34,759 nt of DNA from an uncultured Candidatus Woesearchaeota archaeon (GCA_903915225.1 CAIWSB010000022.1:1-34759); one strand, 5' to 3'; shown: positions 10,035-18,993, counted from the first letter of the stretch. Translations and numbers: made by a program. The notes: generated from the sequence alone by a model not told the origin.

Positions 10035-10694
10035 ATGGCTCTTGCAGACTTGATTAAAAAGTATCTCCAAAAAGGGGATATTGAGTTAACGGTTACAAGA
10101 GAGAAAATGGTTGAGAAACTTCTAAATGGGAAAAAGCCAGCGGAGAAATCTGAAGTTAAGATGGATGGAATTGCTAAGTTTTTGCTTTTGGGTAAGAGTC
10201 ACCAACCAGATTATTTCTCTTTGGACAAAATAAACCACGACTACGGCGCAATTATCACAGAAGAACTTGATAAGGACCCTTTTGTGATTAACAATGATAT
10301 TGCTGCTATTGCCAAAACCCTGGCACGCACATCTCCCGATGATGAAGCCAAAGCCAAGGCCCTATACAAATGGGTAGAAGCAAATGTTGCATTTGACAAG
10401 AAAAACAAGGTCTATAGAAATTCGATTGAGGCACTCAAAGAAAGAAAAGGCGTCTGCGGGTCGATGGCCTTCCTATATATAGCAATGGCCCGCTCCATTG
10501 GCCTCAAAGCAAATTTTGTTGTTGTGGATAGGGATGAGTCAGGAAAAAGGGTTAAGCACGGGTGCGCAGCCGTTGAATTGTCTGGACGCGATGTGCTTGT
10601 GGACCCTGCGTACCATAAATTTGACATTAACCATAGAAAATATGAAGTGGTTTCAGACCACGCTGCTTCAATTATGTTTGAAAATTGGCGTTAA
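10035..10694 (+). CDS. Transglutaminase-like superfamily protein
   Basis: Cys-His-Asp triad pattern: ERKGVCGSMAFLYIAMARSIGL / KRVKHGCAAVEL / VLVDPAYHKFD. Start adjusted to ATG 10035. Confidence 0.85.
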   Translation: MALADLIKKYLQKGDIELTVTREKMVEKLLNGKKPAEKSEVKMDGIAKFLLLGKSHQPDYFSLDKINHDYGAIITEELDKDPFVINNDIAAIAKTLARTSPDDEAKAKALYKWVEANVAFDKKNKVYRNSIEALKERKGVCGSMAFLYIAMARSIGLKANFVVVDRDESGKRVKHGCAAVELSGRDVLVDPAYHKFDINHRKYEVVSDHAASIMFENWR

Positions 10695-11809
10695 AGAAAT
10701 TCCAGTTCTAGGTTGAATGCATCGTAGGTTGGATATTCCTCTACAAGTGCCGGCATCCCGCCAAGCCTCTTGATAATATGTGATTTTTGCTTTACCTTTG
10801 ACCGTGAGCAAAGGAGCCTAAACCGAACCATGTCAACTGAAAATTCACCCAGCGCAGATCCTTTGGCAATCTGATTAAGCTGATCCAGCAACAAGTCTGA
10901 GTTTTTTACACAGGCAAGCCTTTGCTGATACTCCGAACCAGGCTCAAGACCAGGCAGGTATACAGCTCCCCTGATTAAGGTGCCCTGAGGAGTTATTACA
11001 TCAAACAATCTTGCAGAACCCTTTGCACGAAGCCTGATGCGATTCCCCAACTGGACCCTGTCTTTGAGCTTTGCAGTACAATAATGAATAATAATGTTGT
11101 GACGCTGCTCAATTAGCCCCATTAGCTTTAGCGCCATCTGCTCAGAGCCTTTCACTGCATATGATTCCTCAGATTTTGTAAAATAGCCTAGCGCGTTAAG
11201 CTTGTTTTGAGAATTGTCAGCAATCTCCAACTCATTTAGATTCAGGAATTTGATTTTCCCGGCTGAAAACTCAACAAGCTTGGCAGTTTCTTTGAAAAGT
11301 CCAGGAATGACTGGAATCTCAATTCCATAGTCCCAGCCAAACTCCGTAGGGAGTTTAAGGTTGCCCCATTTTGAATCGTCCTGAAGGTCAGGATGCAGCC
11401 TAATCTCATCCAGCCCAGCAACATGCAAGGCCTTCAGCACATCTAATTTTATGCTTTCCGGGGTTGTGTAAAGATGGATATGAAATTGCTTTCCAAATTC
11501 AGCTTTCAATGCCTTGATGTATTCTAAAGTTCGGTCAAGTTTGCAAAGTGGGTCTCCCCCGGTAAAACCTGCCCCTTCAGCAAGGTTGGCATGAGCCTCA
11601 TCAAGCACATCCTTAGCACAAGTGACAGGCCGCTCATTTGCATAACTCACATCCTGGTGATATTTCTTGTCAGATATTGAGCAGTAAAAGCAGGAACGTG
11701 GGCAAAGCCCTGTCACAAATAAAACCAGCTTCTTACCCTGAACGCACAACTGGCAACCCTTGGCAAAGCCATTGCTGTTCCAGGAATAGTACGAAGTTTT
11801 CTGGGGCAT
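10691..11809 (-). CDS. Radical SAM protein (pyruvate formate-lyase activating enzyme-like, archaeal)
   Basis: CPRSCFYCS (CxxxCxxC), GAGFTGGDPL SAM-binding GGDP-like motif. Confidence 0.88.
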   Translation of the reverse strand: MPQKTSYYSWNSNGFAKGCQLCVQGKKLVLFVTGLCPRSCFYCSISDKKYHQDVSYANERPVTCAKDVLDEAHANLAEGAGFTGGDPLCKLDRTLEYIKALKAEFGKQFHIHLYTTPESIKLDVLKALHVAGLDEIRLHPDLQDDSKWGNLKLPTEFGWDYGIEIPVIPGLFKETAKLVEFSAGKIKFLNLNELEIADNSQNKLNALGYFTKSEESYAVKGSEQMALKLMGLIEQRHNIIIHYCTAKLKDRVQLGNRIRLRAKGSARLFDVITPQGTLIRGAVYLPGLEPGSEYQQRLACVKNSDLLLDQLNQIAKGSALGEFSVDMVRFRLLCSRSKVKQKSHIIKRLGGMPALVEEYPTYDAFNLELEFL

Positions 11810-11892
11810 TGGGAATTGCTAGTAATTACAGTTTAAAAAATTAACCAATAACGGAAGTTAAATTCATGAGAATTTAAGGAAACTGCATAAGC

Positions 11893-12633
11893 TCAACCAA
11901 AAATCCGCCTAAAGTTCAGAAAAACAATCTTTTTAACCTCTTCGGGTGTTAGCCTCTTAATCTCAGCTATTTTCGCAATTGTTATAACAACATTCTCAGG
12001 CCTGTTCTGCTGACCGGGCTTAGGTGCAAGGAACGGGCTGTCTGTTTCTGTTAGTATATGGTTCAATTCCAGCCTTTCCACAAGCCCCTGGAAGCCCTTG
12101 CTGTAAGCCACGCAGGGGGGAATGCTAAATGCCCACTTGTTTTTGATGCCTCGTTGAGCGAGCTGTGGAGAGCCAGTAAAGCAATGTAATACGACGTTAC
12201 GGCATTTTGATTCCTCTATAAGCTGGAAACATTGCTCCTCAGCTTGTCTTGTATGGATAATCACCGGCAGGTCCAACCCACGGGCAAGGTCCAGCATTTT
12301 CCTGAAAACAAGGGTTTGTCGGGCCATATCTTTTCCATATTTGCCATCCATACCAATTTCGCTTATGGCAAATGGTTTGTTTTGCCGTATCCAGGCAATC
12401 TCAGAATCAATTTCAGTATCACTGGCTTTTTCTGCATCTGTCGGGTAAAATCCAAATGCTGGCTTCACAATATCATAGCTTTTGGACAATGCCAAAGTCA
12501 CCCTATTGCTTTTTGGGTTTAGCCCACAATTGATTATGCAGCTCAAACCTGCAGTCTTGGCCTTGCGGACTATTTCAGCTATAGGCTCAGAATAACCTTC
12601 ATAATCCAGATGGGCATGGACATCAACAAGCAT
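11893..12633 (-). CDS. TatD-family hydrolase/DNase
   Basis: DVHAHLD, AISEIGMDGKYG, PVIIHTRQAEE, VVLHCFTGSPQLA, LTETDSPFLAP. Confidence 0.93.
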   Translation of the reverse strand: MLVDVHAHLDYEGYSEPIAEIVRKAKTAGLSCIINCGLNPKSNRVTLALSKSYDIVKPAFGFYPTDAEKASDTEIDSEIAWIRQNKPFAISEIGMDGKYGKDMARQTLVFRKMLDLARGLDLPVIIHTRQAEEQCFQLIEESKCRNVVLHCFTGSPQLAQRGIKNKWAFSIPPCVAYSKGFQGLVERLELNHILTETDSPFLAPKPGQQNRPENVVITIAKIAEIKRLTPEEVKKIVFLNFRRIFG

Positions 12634-12666
12634 TACGCTAATTTAGAAGAATTGCTATTTAAAGTT

Positions 12667-12786
12667 TTACAAAGGGGTTTTGCATTTCATGCAGATATGA
12701 GTCTTTAGCTTGTCATCAAACACGGTATTTACTCCATATTCTACAATAATGCCGCACTTTGGGCATTTTGGCTCCAAATATTCCAT
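12667..12786 (-). CDS. Small zinc-ribbon protein (39 aa; possible TTG start at 12807)
   Basis: Reading the minus strand: MEYLEPKCPKCGIIVEYGVNTVFDDKLKTHICMKCKTPL*, with CPKC...CMKC. TATA-like ATTTTTAAAC upstream near 12841-12850. Below the track length cutoff. Confidence 0.6.
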   Translation of the reverse strand: MEYLEPKCPKCGIIVEYGVNTVFDDKLKTHICMKCKTPL

Positions 12787-12893
12787 AGAATCGTATGAGT
12801 TAAACAATTTCCCCTCAAAATCTTCCTTAGGGAATCGAGTTTAAAAATTTTGCTATGAAAAAGATTAAATATTAAGGCTTAAACTGTTTTGCC

Positions 12894-13364
12894 ATGAAAA
12901 CCCTTGTCGTTTATTATTCGAGAACCGGTAACACAGAGAAAGTCGCAAAAGAAATTGCCAAAGCACTGAAAGCTGACGTGGAGCAGATTCTGGACACAAA
13001 GAGCAGGGCAGGGTTCTTTGGTTGGCTGATGGCTGGCAAAGAGTCTACGAGGAAAGTCATCCCTCAAATTAAAGGCACAAAAAAGGATGTCTCAAAATTT
13101 GAGTTGGTCATTATTGGAACACCGATTTGGGCTTTCACTTTGGCGAGCCCAGTGAGAGCATATTTAGCTAAGTTTGGAGGCAACTTAAAGAGAGCAGCCT
13201 TTTTTGCCACTGAGGGTGGCTCAGGGGATGAGAAGGCTTTCAAGGCAATGGCTGAATTGGCGGGTAAGCCCATAGCCACACTAACTGTCCGAACAAATGA
13301 GGTAGCCAATGGCTCTTACGTCAAGTTGGTTAAGGGCTTTGCCAGCCAGCTTAGGAAAATTTAA
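12894..13364 (+). CDS. Flavodoxin-family protein
   Basis: MKTLVVYYSRTGNTEKVAKEIAKAL FMN-binding P-loop; IIGTPIWAFTLASPVRAYL. Confidence 0.92.
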   Translation: MKTLVVYYSRTGNTEKVAKEIAKALKADVEQILDTKSRAGFFGWLMAGKESTRKVIPQIKGTKKDVSKFELVIIGTPIWAFTLASPVRAYLAKFGGNLKRAAFFATEGGSGDEKAFKAMAELAGKPIATLTVRTNEVANGSYVKLVKGFASQLRKI

Positions 13365-13391
13365 ATAACCCTTTTCTTTCACAATTTTCTA

Positions 13392-14164
13392 ATGATTAAA
13401 ATCCTCTGCACAAATGATGATGGCTACAAGTCTGTTGGGCTGGAAGCTTCGGTTGACTGTGCCAAACGCCTCACTTCTGAGGTAGTTGTTTATGCACCAG
13501 AGCAAAACCAGACAGCGACCGGCGGCAAGACTAGGTTCTATCACTCAATAAATTTTCGTAAAGTTGATGTTGCAGAGTGCCTGGTTATGCTATTGATGGC
13601 ACCCCTATGGAAATAATGAGGTTTGCACTAACCGGAAAACATGAGAAGCCAGACTTGGTTGTTTCTGGAATCAACTTTGGGGAGCAAATCGGAGCTGTTC
13701 CTGTTTTTATGTCAGGGACATGTGCTGGCGCATTCTTTGCAGCATCTCTTGGATTTCCTGCTCTTGCTATTGGCTATCAAATGAACAAGGGAATGTTCCA
13801 TGACCATCAGACTCCTCTCGAGGTAGATTTACATGATTATCCGGGCCTTGTGCTTGAAAAAATCATTGGCAAGGCTTTGGAACATGGAATTGAGCCTTTC
13901 ACATTTTGGAACATCAACTTTCCAGCCAACCCCACATCAGAAATTGTTGTGGCTGAGCTTGAGCATTGGGGGTATTGGGACGAACGGATTGACATTTTTG
14001 ATGATTCACGATTTGAGATCAATGGGGACCAGAAACCAGATGGGCATGAAAAGGGTACGGATGCATATTATTTTAGCAAGGGCAAAATTGTGCTTACCCC
14101 TATTAGAGTGAACATGACGGATCCAATGGGTTTTGAGAAGGTTAAAAAGATTGACTTCAGCTAG
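13392..14164 (+). pseudogene. surE: SurE-like 5'-nucleotidase, split by a single-nucleotide frameshift near 13574-13579
   Basis: ORF 13392..13616 begins MIKILCTNDDGYKSVGL (SurE NDDG). ORF 13577..14164 continues PGYAIDGTPMEIMRFALTGKHEKPDLVVSGINFGEQIG...SGTCAGAFFAASLGFPALAIG. Adding one G gives ...KVDVAEVPGYAIDGTP. Confidence 0.85.
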
Positions 14165-14817
14165 AATCGTTTGTAGCGCTTGTCCTTAAACTCATAAAGC
14201 CTGGCTGGGCGGTGAACCCCTTCCATCTTGGTTTGGTCAGTGGCAAAAAGTATATCATGCTGTTTAATCCATTTTCGGAAATTGCGTTTGTCTAGAGGCT
14301 TTCCAAGGATGACTTCATAAGACTTCTGCATCTCTGTTAAGGTAAACCTTTTTTTTAACAGCTGAAACACAATGGTTGAATCCATAATCTCATGGCGCAA
14401 TTCATCCAGGGCTTCGGCAAGAATTGTAGAATGGTCAAATGCCAGTGCTTTGACAGAAGACACGTCAACCCATTCAGCATTCTCAGAAACCTTAGTTTTG
14501 TTTAGCTCAACATCAGAAGAATTTATTACAGCAAGGTACGCTACAGTAACTACCCTGCCCCTGGGGTCTCTGCCAACGTCGCCATAGGCGTGGAGCATTT
14601 TTAGGAAAATATTGTCAACCCCGGTCTCCTCATAGAGCTCCCTTTTGACACATTCATTCAGGCTTTTGTCAGTGTCTTCCAAAAAACCACCAGGAAGGGC
14701 AAACATGCCTTTGAAAGGGTCATACTTTCTTTTAATGAGAAGTATTTTTAATGTGCCGTTCACGACAGAAAAAACAGCTGCATCAGTTGCTACGCAATGC
14801 TTTGGAGGCTCGGACAT
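14161..14817 (-). CDS. NrtR-like Nudix-domain transcriptional regulator (Nudix + C-terminal winged helix)
   Basis: LPGGFLEDTDKSLNECVKRELYEETGV Nudix box followed by a wHTH-like C-terminus (FTLTEMQKSYEVILGKPLDKRNFRKWIKQHDILFATDQTKMEGVHRPARLYEFK), the NrtR architecture; adjacent to NAD genes. Confidence 0.82.
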   Translation of the reverse strand: MSEPPKHCVATDAAVFSVVNGTLKILLIKRKYDPFKGMFALPGGFLEDTDKSLNECVKRELYEETGVDNIFLKMLHAYGDVGRDPRGRVVTVAYLAVINSSDVELNKTKVSENAEWVDVSSVKALAFDHSTILAEALDELRHEIMDSTIVFQLLKKRFTLTEMQKSYEVILGKPLDKRNFRKWIKQHDILFATDQTKMEGVHRPARLYEFKDKRYKRF

Positions 14818-14962
14818 TTTTTATAAATTAGGTATAACTCATATATAAATTTGTTGTGATGGCTACAATATTACCTTTGTTAGCCATGTTAACCTAGTTT
14901 TGAATTAAGAAAACCTAGTTTTAATATTGAAAGATTTTCAAGACGGGACCCCAAAATTTTAA

Positions 14963-14997
14963 GTACTTTTAGGTACCACTAAGGTACCTAGAAGTAC
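14963..14997. promoter_or_regulatory. Near-perfect palindrome, candidate operator
   Basis: GTACTTTTAGGTACC-ACTAA-GGTACCTAGAAGTAC: 15-nt arms, one mismatch, 5-nt spacer, ending 8 nt before the ATG of the RHH-like gene at 15006. Confidence 0.65.
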
Positions 14998-15005
14998 AAA
15001 CTAAA

Positions 15006-15206
15006 ATGACTAAACAAATCAAATTAACCATTTCTGACGAGCTTTTTGCAGTACTTGAAAAGGGAAGAAAGCAGCAGGGCTACCTAACCAACCAGGAGCT
15101 TATCAATAGCTGCGTAAGGAAAGTCATTCTTGGGGCTCAAAAGAACAAAGGTGGGAGGCCAAAGACTCCTGAGTTCGAAGACGCATTCTCTGAACCGAGG
15201 CATTAA
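15006..15206 (+). CDS. Ribbon-helix-helix-like DNA-binding protein
   Basis: KQIKLTISDELFAVLEKGRKQQGYLTNQELINSCVRKVIL resembles the CopG/Arc RHH fold; 66 aa, basic tail. Confidence 0.6.
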   Translation: MTKQIKLTISDELFAVLEKGRKQQGYLTNQELINSCVRKVILGAQKNKGGRPKTPEFEDAFSEPRH

Positions 15207-15232
15207 CTTTTCGGATTTCTCCTCTAACCGAA

Positions 15233-15246
15233 ACCTTTATATATAA
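15233..15246 (+). promoter_or_regulatory. Archaeal TATA box for the NAD salvage operon
   Basis: CCGAAACCTTTATATATAATAG; TATA about 26 nt before ATG 15266, predicting a leaderless transcript. Confidence 0.6.
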
Positions 15247-15265
15247 TAGTGTATTGACTACACTT

Positions 15266-16477
15266 ATGATAAAAACAAAAATAAATTCAACTCCAGTTTC
15301 AGAACAAAAATTGGAAGACAGAAAAGACACTGTCGAACGTATTAAGGCTAAACTGCCTGATGATCATAAGCCTTACACTGACAAGTATTTCCTTAGGACA
15401 AAAGAAATTCTGGTTAAGGACAACTACAACCCATGGGTTCGCTACCAGGTTTTTGTCCGTGGCAAGCCTTTACAGGTTAAAGGGGTTGATGAGGCTATTG
15501 CAATCATTGATAAGTATACCAGGTTGAGGGAGCACGGAGGCCAGATAAGGGCAATTCCAGAGAATTCTCTGATAAACATAGCTGATCCCAAGGAGCCTGT
15601 GATGATTCTAGAGGGGCCAATGCAGGACCTGGTTGAGGTTGAGACACTCTACCTTGGGGCCATCTCCGGGGGTTGCTCCCCACTCCTCGATTTGGGCAAG
15701 TTAGAGGTGTCTGCGAAAGCAATTGTTGCAGCTGCAAATGGGAAACCTATAATGTATTTTGGGGCCAGGCATTTCCATTACACCCTTGATGCCATTATCG
15801 CGAAAATTTGCCATGACGCTGGGTTCTCAGATTGCAGCACTGATATTGGCGCAAAGAACTGGGGAACTTTAGGGAAGGGAACAATACCCCATGCAGCTGT
15901 TCTTGCCTATAACAGCACCCTGACTGTGGCCAAGAAATTTGACAAGTACATCGACCCTGATGTCCCAAGAATGGTTTTAATCGATACTTTCAACAGGGAG
16001 GTTGATGATTCCCTGTTGGTTGCGAGCGCCCTTGGAGACAAACTTTCTGGAGTCAGAATTGATACCTGTGGGGAGAGTGTCAGCCAGTATGCAAATAATG
16101 TTGACCTAAGGGAGCTTGAAGGATTGCCTCTTAAGTATCAAAATTGCAAAGGCGTAAGCATTGCAGCTGTTTGGGCCCTTCGGCGCGCTCTTGATAATGC
16201 TGGCAGGCGCGAACTTAAAATAATGGTTTCCTCTGGGTTTGATGCTGAGAAGATAACTGCATTTGTTGAAGCAGACCAGCGTTTTCAGCAAAAGTATGGC
16301 AACACACTTTTTAACTCAATCGGCTCAGGCAGCCTTGGGGCGGACATAAGAATTGCTACCTCAGATATAGTATCAGTGATTGATGATAAAATCGGCCTAT
16401 GGATGCCTAGATCAAAGATTGGCCGAGGCTACACAGAAAGTGAAAGGCTCGTGCCTTACTATCAGGAGAATAGGTGA
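15266..16477 (+). CDS. pncB: Nicotinate phosphoribosyltransferase (archaeal type)
   Basis: YFGARHFHYTLDAIIAKICHDAGFSDCSTDIGAKNWGTLGKGTIPHA; LIDTFNREVDDSLLVASALGDKLSGVRIDT. Start moved from 15254 (TTG) to ATG 15266. Confidence 0.9.
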   Translation: MIKTKINSTPVSEQKLEDRKDTVERIKAKLPDDHKPYTDKYFLRTKEILVKDNYNPWVRYQVFVRGKPLQVKGVDEAIAIIDKYTRLREHGGQIRAIPENSLINIADPKEPVMILEGPMQDLVEVETLYLGAISGGCSPLLDLGKLEVSAKAIVAAANGKPIMYFGARHFHYTLDAIIAKICHDAGFSDCSTDIGAKNWGTLGKGTIPHAAVLAYNSTLTVAKKFDKYIDPDVPRMVLIDTFNREVDDSLLVASALGDKLSGVRIDTCGESVSQYANNVDLRELEGLPLKYQNCKGVSIAAVWALRRALDNAGRRELKIMVSSGFDAEKITAFVEADQRFQQKYGNTLFNSIGSGSLGADIRIATSDIVSVIDDKIGLWMPRSKIGRGYTESERLVPYYQENR

Positions 16478-16482
16478 GTGGA

Positions 16483-17094
16483 ATGAGGGCATTTTTTGAC
16501 GTGGATACCCAGAATGATTTTATGGGGAAAAACGGTGCCTTATATGTGAACGGGGCCGAGGACATCCACAACTTGCTGAAGGAATTGACAAAATATGCAA
16601 TGAACAATGGGATACCTATCGTGGGGAGCGTTGATGCCCATTCCAGGGATGACCCAGAGCTCAAGGTTTTCGGGCCTCATTGCCTTAAAGACACATATGG
16701 GGGCCTCAAAATACCTGAGACCTACCATGTGAGAACTCTCAGAATTCCAAACAAAAGGATTGATAATCTCGCAAAGCTCGCAGAATGCCTGCGCACCCAG
16801 AAATACAGGGCATTGTATCTTGAGAAGCAGACAACAGATGTCTTCTCAAACCCTAACACAGAAGAACTGCTCAGGAACTTAGGGGCAGATGAGTTCGTGG
16901 TTTACGGGGTTGCAACTGATTTCTGCGTAAGGGATGCTGTCCTGGGGCTGCTAAAGCGCGGGTACAATGTCTCAATTGTGGGTGACGCAACTCGCGCTGT
17001 CAACCTAACGCCGATAGACGGCCAGGCTTCCTTGGAGCTTATGGTGGCTTCAGGGGCGAAACTGTTAAAAGCAAGCGAGGTGTTAACAGGATGA
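16483..17094 (+). CDS. pncA: Nicotinamidase (isochorismatase-like hydrolase)
   Basis: FFDVDTQNDFMGKNGALYV, DAHSRDDPELKVFGPHCLKDT, VVYGVATDFCVRDAVLGLLKRGY (catalytic D/K/C family signature). Confidence 0.88.
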   Translation: MRAFFDVDTQNDFMGKNGALYVNGAEDIHNLLKELTKYAMNNGIPIVGSVDAHSRDDPELKVFGPHCLKDTYGGLKIPETYHVRTLRIPNKRIDNLAKLAECLRTQKYRALYLEKQTTDVFSNPNTEELLRNLGADEFVVYGVATDFCVRDAVLGLLKRGYNVSIVGDATRAVNLTPIDGQASLELMVASGAKLLKASEVLTG

Positions 17095-18452
17095 TAGAGG
17101 GGTTGGAGGAAATGATAAAGCTGGCAGATATTAATTCCGAGCAGGTTTCTACACAGATTGGAGACTTTATCGTGAACCATCTCCTCAAGTCCGGGCTTCA
17201 GGGTGCTGTTCTCGGGCTTTCAGGCGGGGTTGATTCTGCTGTCGTTGCTGCCATAACAAAGGCTGCCTTTGACAGGCATGGTGGCGGCTTAACACTTAGA
17301 GCTTATTACCTTCCTGCTGCAGCTAGCATATTGGAGGATGAAGAAGATGCCATGGAGACTGCTCGGCAGCTTCAATTACCCTATGAAAAAATCGATATTC
17401 AACCAATCTTGGACCTTCACATTGCAAGAGACCCTAGCTGCAATAACCCCTTGAGACTGGGTAATCTCGCCGCTGCTGAGAGAATGGCAATCCTTTCTGA
17501 CAAGGCCTCCCAGTATAAGGGCCTGGTTTTAGGAACTGGCAACCGCGATGAGTATTTCCTTGGCTATGCCACAAAGAGAGGGGATGGGGCAGCAGATCTT
17601 CAGCCGTTGTTGTCCTGTACCAAGAGAATGGTATATCAGCTAGCGGAGTATCACAACCTTCTACGTAGGATAATCCAAAAAGAGCCCAGTGCAAGGTTAT
17701 TCAAAGGCCAAACTGATGCAGGTGAGCTTGGGTTTACCTATTTTGACTCTGAGCCAATTATCAATGGATTCCTAATGGGGTTTACTGAAGATGAGATTTT
17801 CAGGATAACTGGATTACCAAGGGAAGTGATAAGAAATGTACATGAGCGAAACCTAACAACAGAACACAAACGCAAGCTGGCTCCTTTCCCTGATATTACT
17901 ATTGATTATCATAATGATAAGCTGCCTGTGGCGCAGTGCGATAAGGCTCTTGTCATAGGAAGGTTCCAGATGCTCCACATAGGGCATGTGGACATGTTCT
18001 ACCAGATTGCAGAGCAGAAGAACATCAAGAAGATAATTGTCGGGATTGGAACGCAGGGCAACACTAAGGACCCAGGCTTTAGGTACCTTTTCAATTTCAA
18101 TGAGACTAAGCACCTGGTTGAGCACATCCTCAAGGATATTGGGCTTGAATATGCGATCTATGAAATACCCGACATAAATGACAACCTCAAATACGCCCAG
18201 CATGTAAGTGACCTGATTCCAGAACTGGATGAGAGGACTGCGGTTGTCACAGGTGACCCAAAGACTATAAAGTGCTTTGACTACAAATACCCAATACTGA
18301 GGCCGGAGCTGAGGATTACTGTGCACTCCTCACGAATTAGAGAACTGATACTTGCAGGCAAACCCTACGCGCACCTTGTCCATGATACGGATGCAATGGC
18401 GCGCATCAACTATGAGGGACGCATTAAGGCCTACGCTGCCTCAAAGAAATGA
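17091..18452 (+). CDS. Fusion protein: NAD synthase (NadE) + NMN/NaMN adenylyltransferase (NadM-like)
   Basis: N-terminus LGLSGGVDSAVVAA PP-loop, GTGNRDEYFLGYATKRGDGAADLQPL, PSARLFKGQTDAGELGF. C-terminus ALVIGRFQMLHIGHVDMFYQ (HxGH nucleotidyltransferase), VHSSRIRELI. One uninterrupted 453-aa ORF; ATGA overlap with pncA. Confidence 0.92.
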   Translation: MIEGLEEMIKLADINSEQVSTQIGDFIVNHLLKSGLQGAVLGLSGGVDSAVVAAITKAAFDRHGGGLTLRAYYLPAAASILEDEEDAMETARQLQLPYEKIDIQPILDLHIARDPSCNNPLRLGNLAAAERMAILSDKASQYKGLVLGTGNRDEYFLGYATKRGDGAADLQPLLSCTKRMVYQLAEYHNLLRRIIQKEPSARLFKGQTDAGELGFTYFDSEPIINGFLMGFTEDEIFRITGLPREVIRNVHERNLTTEHKRKLAPFPDITIDYHNDKLPVAQCDKALVIGRFQMLHIGHVDMFYQIAEQKNIKKIIVGIGTQGNTKDPGFRYLFNFNETKHLVEHILKDIGLEYAIYEIPDINDNLKYAQHVSDLIPELDERTAVVTGDPKTIKCFDYKYPILRPELRITVHSSRIRELILAGKPYAHLVHDTDAMARINYEGRIKAYAASKK

Positions 18453-18531
18453 TTAATAAAATAAAAAGAGGTTTGTTTACCGACAAAGTAATTAGTGTAT
18501 ATACTAAATTCATCCACCCAGGTGAAATCAA

Positions 18532-18993
18532 ATGTCAATGTCAGTCGATGTGATACTTGAATTAAAGGATGGGAGGCTCCCATTGATCCGGCGGGGCCAT
18601 GAACCATTCAAGGGCTACTGGGCTTTGCCCGGCGGGCGCGTAAAGCGGGGGGAGCTGCTGGAGCAAGCTGTCGTACGGGAGATTGGCGAGGAGATAGGTC
18701 TCCAGATAATAATCAAAGAATCAAATCATCCAATTCATATTGTTGATGTAAGTGGAATCCCAGGGCAGCTAAGGCAGATATACACCTACAATGCCATTAG
18801 GGATCCAAGGGGGGGCTTCACCACCCTCTACGCACTTCAGTTGGATGCAGACAGCCATCAGATAGCTCAACTGCTGCGCTGGGGCAGTGATGCCAGCGAT
18901 GGTATGTTTTTTGATAGGCAAGAGCTTCCTGAGCTGGCTTTCAGCCACAGGGAGATTATCAATGATTATATTACGGGGGCGAATCCAAAATGA
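18532..18993 (+). CDS. Nudix hydrolase (ADP-ribose pyrophosphatase-like)
   Basis: GHEPFKGYWALPGGRVKRGELLEQAVVREIGEEIGL Nudix box. Confidence 0.9.
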   Translation: MSMSVDVILELKDGRLPLIRRGHEPFKGYWALPGGRVKRGELLEQAVVREIGEEIGLQIIIKESNHPIHIVDVSGIPGQLRQIYTYNAIRDPRGGFTTLYALQLDADSHQIAQLLRWGSDASDGMFFDRQELPELAFSHREIINDYITGANPK

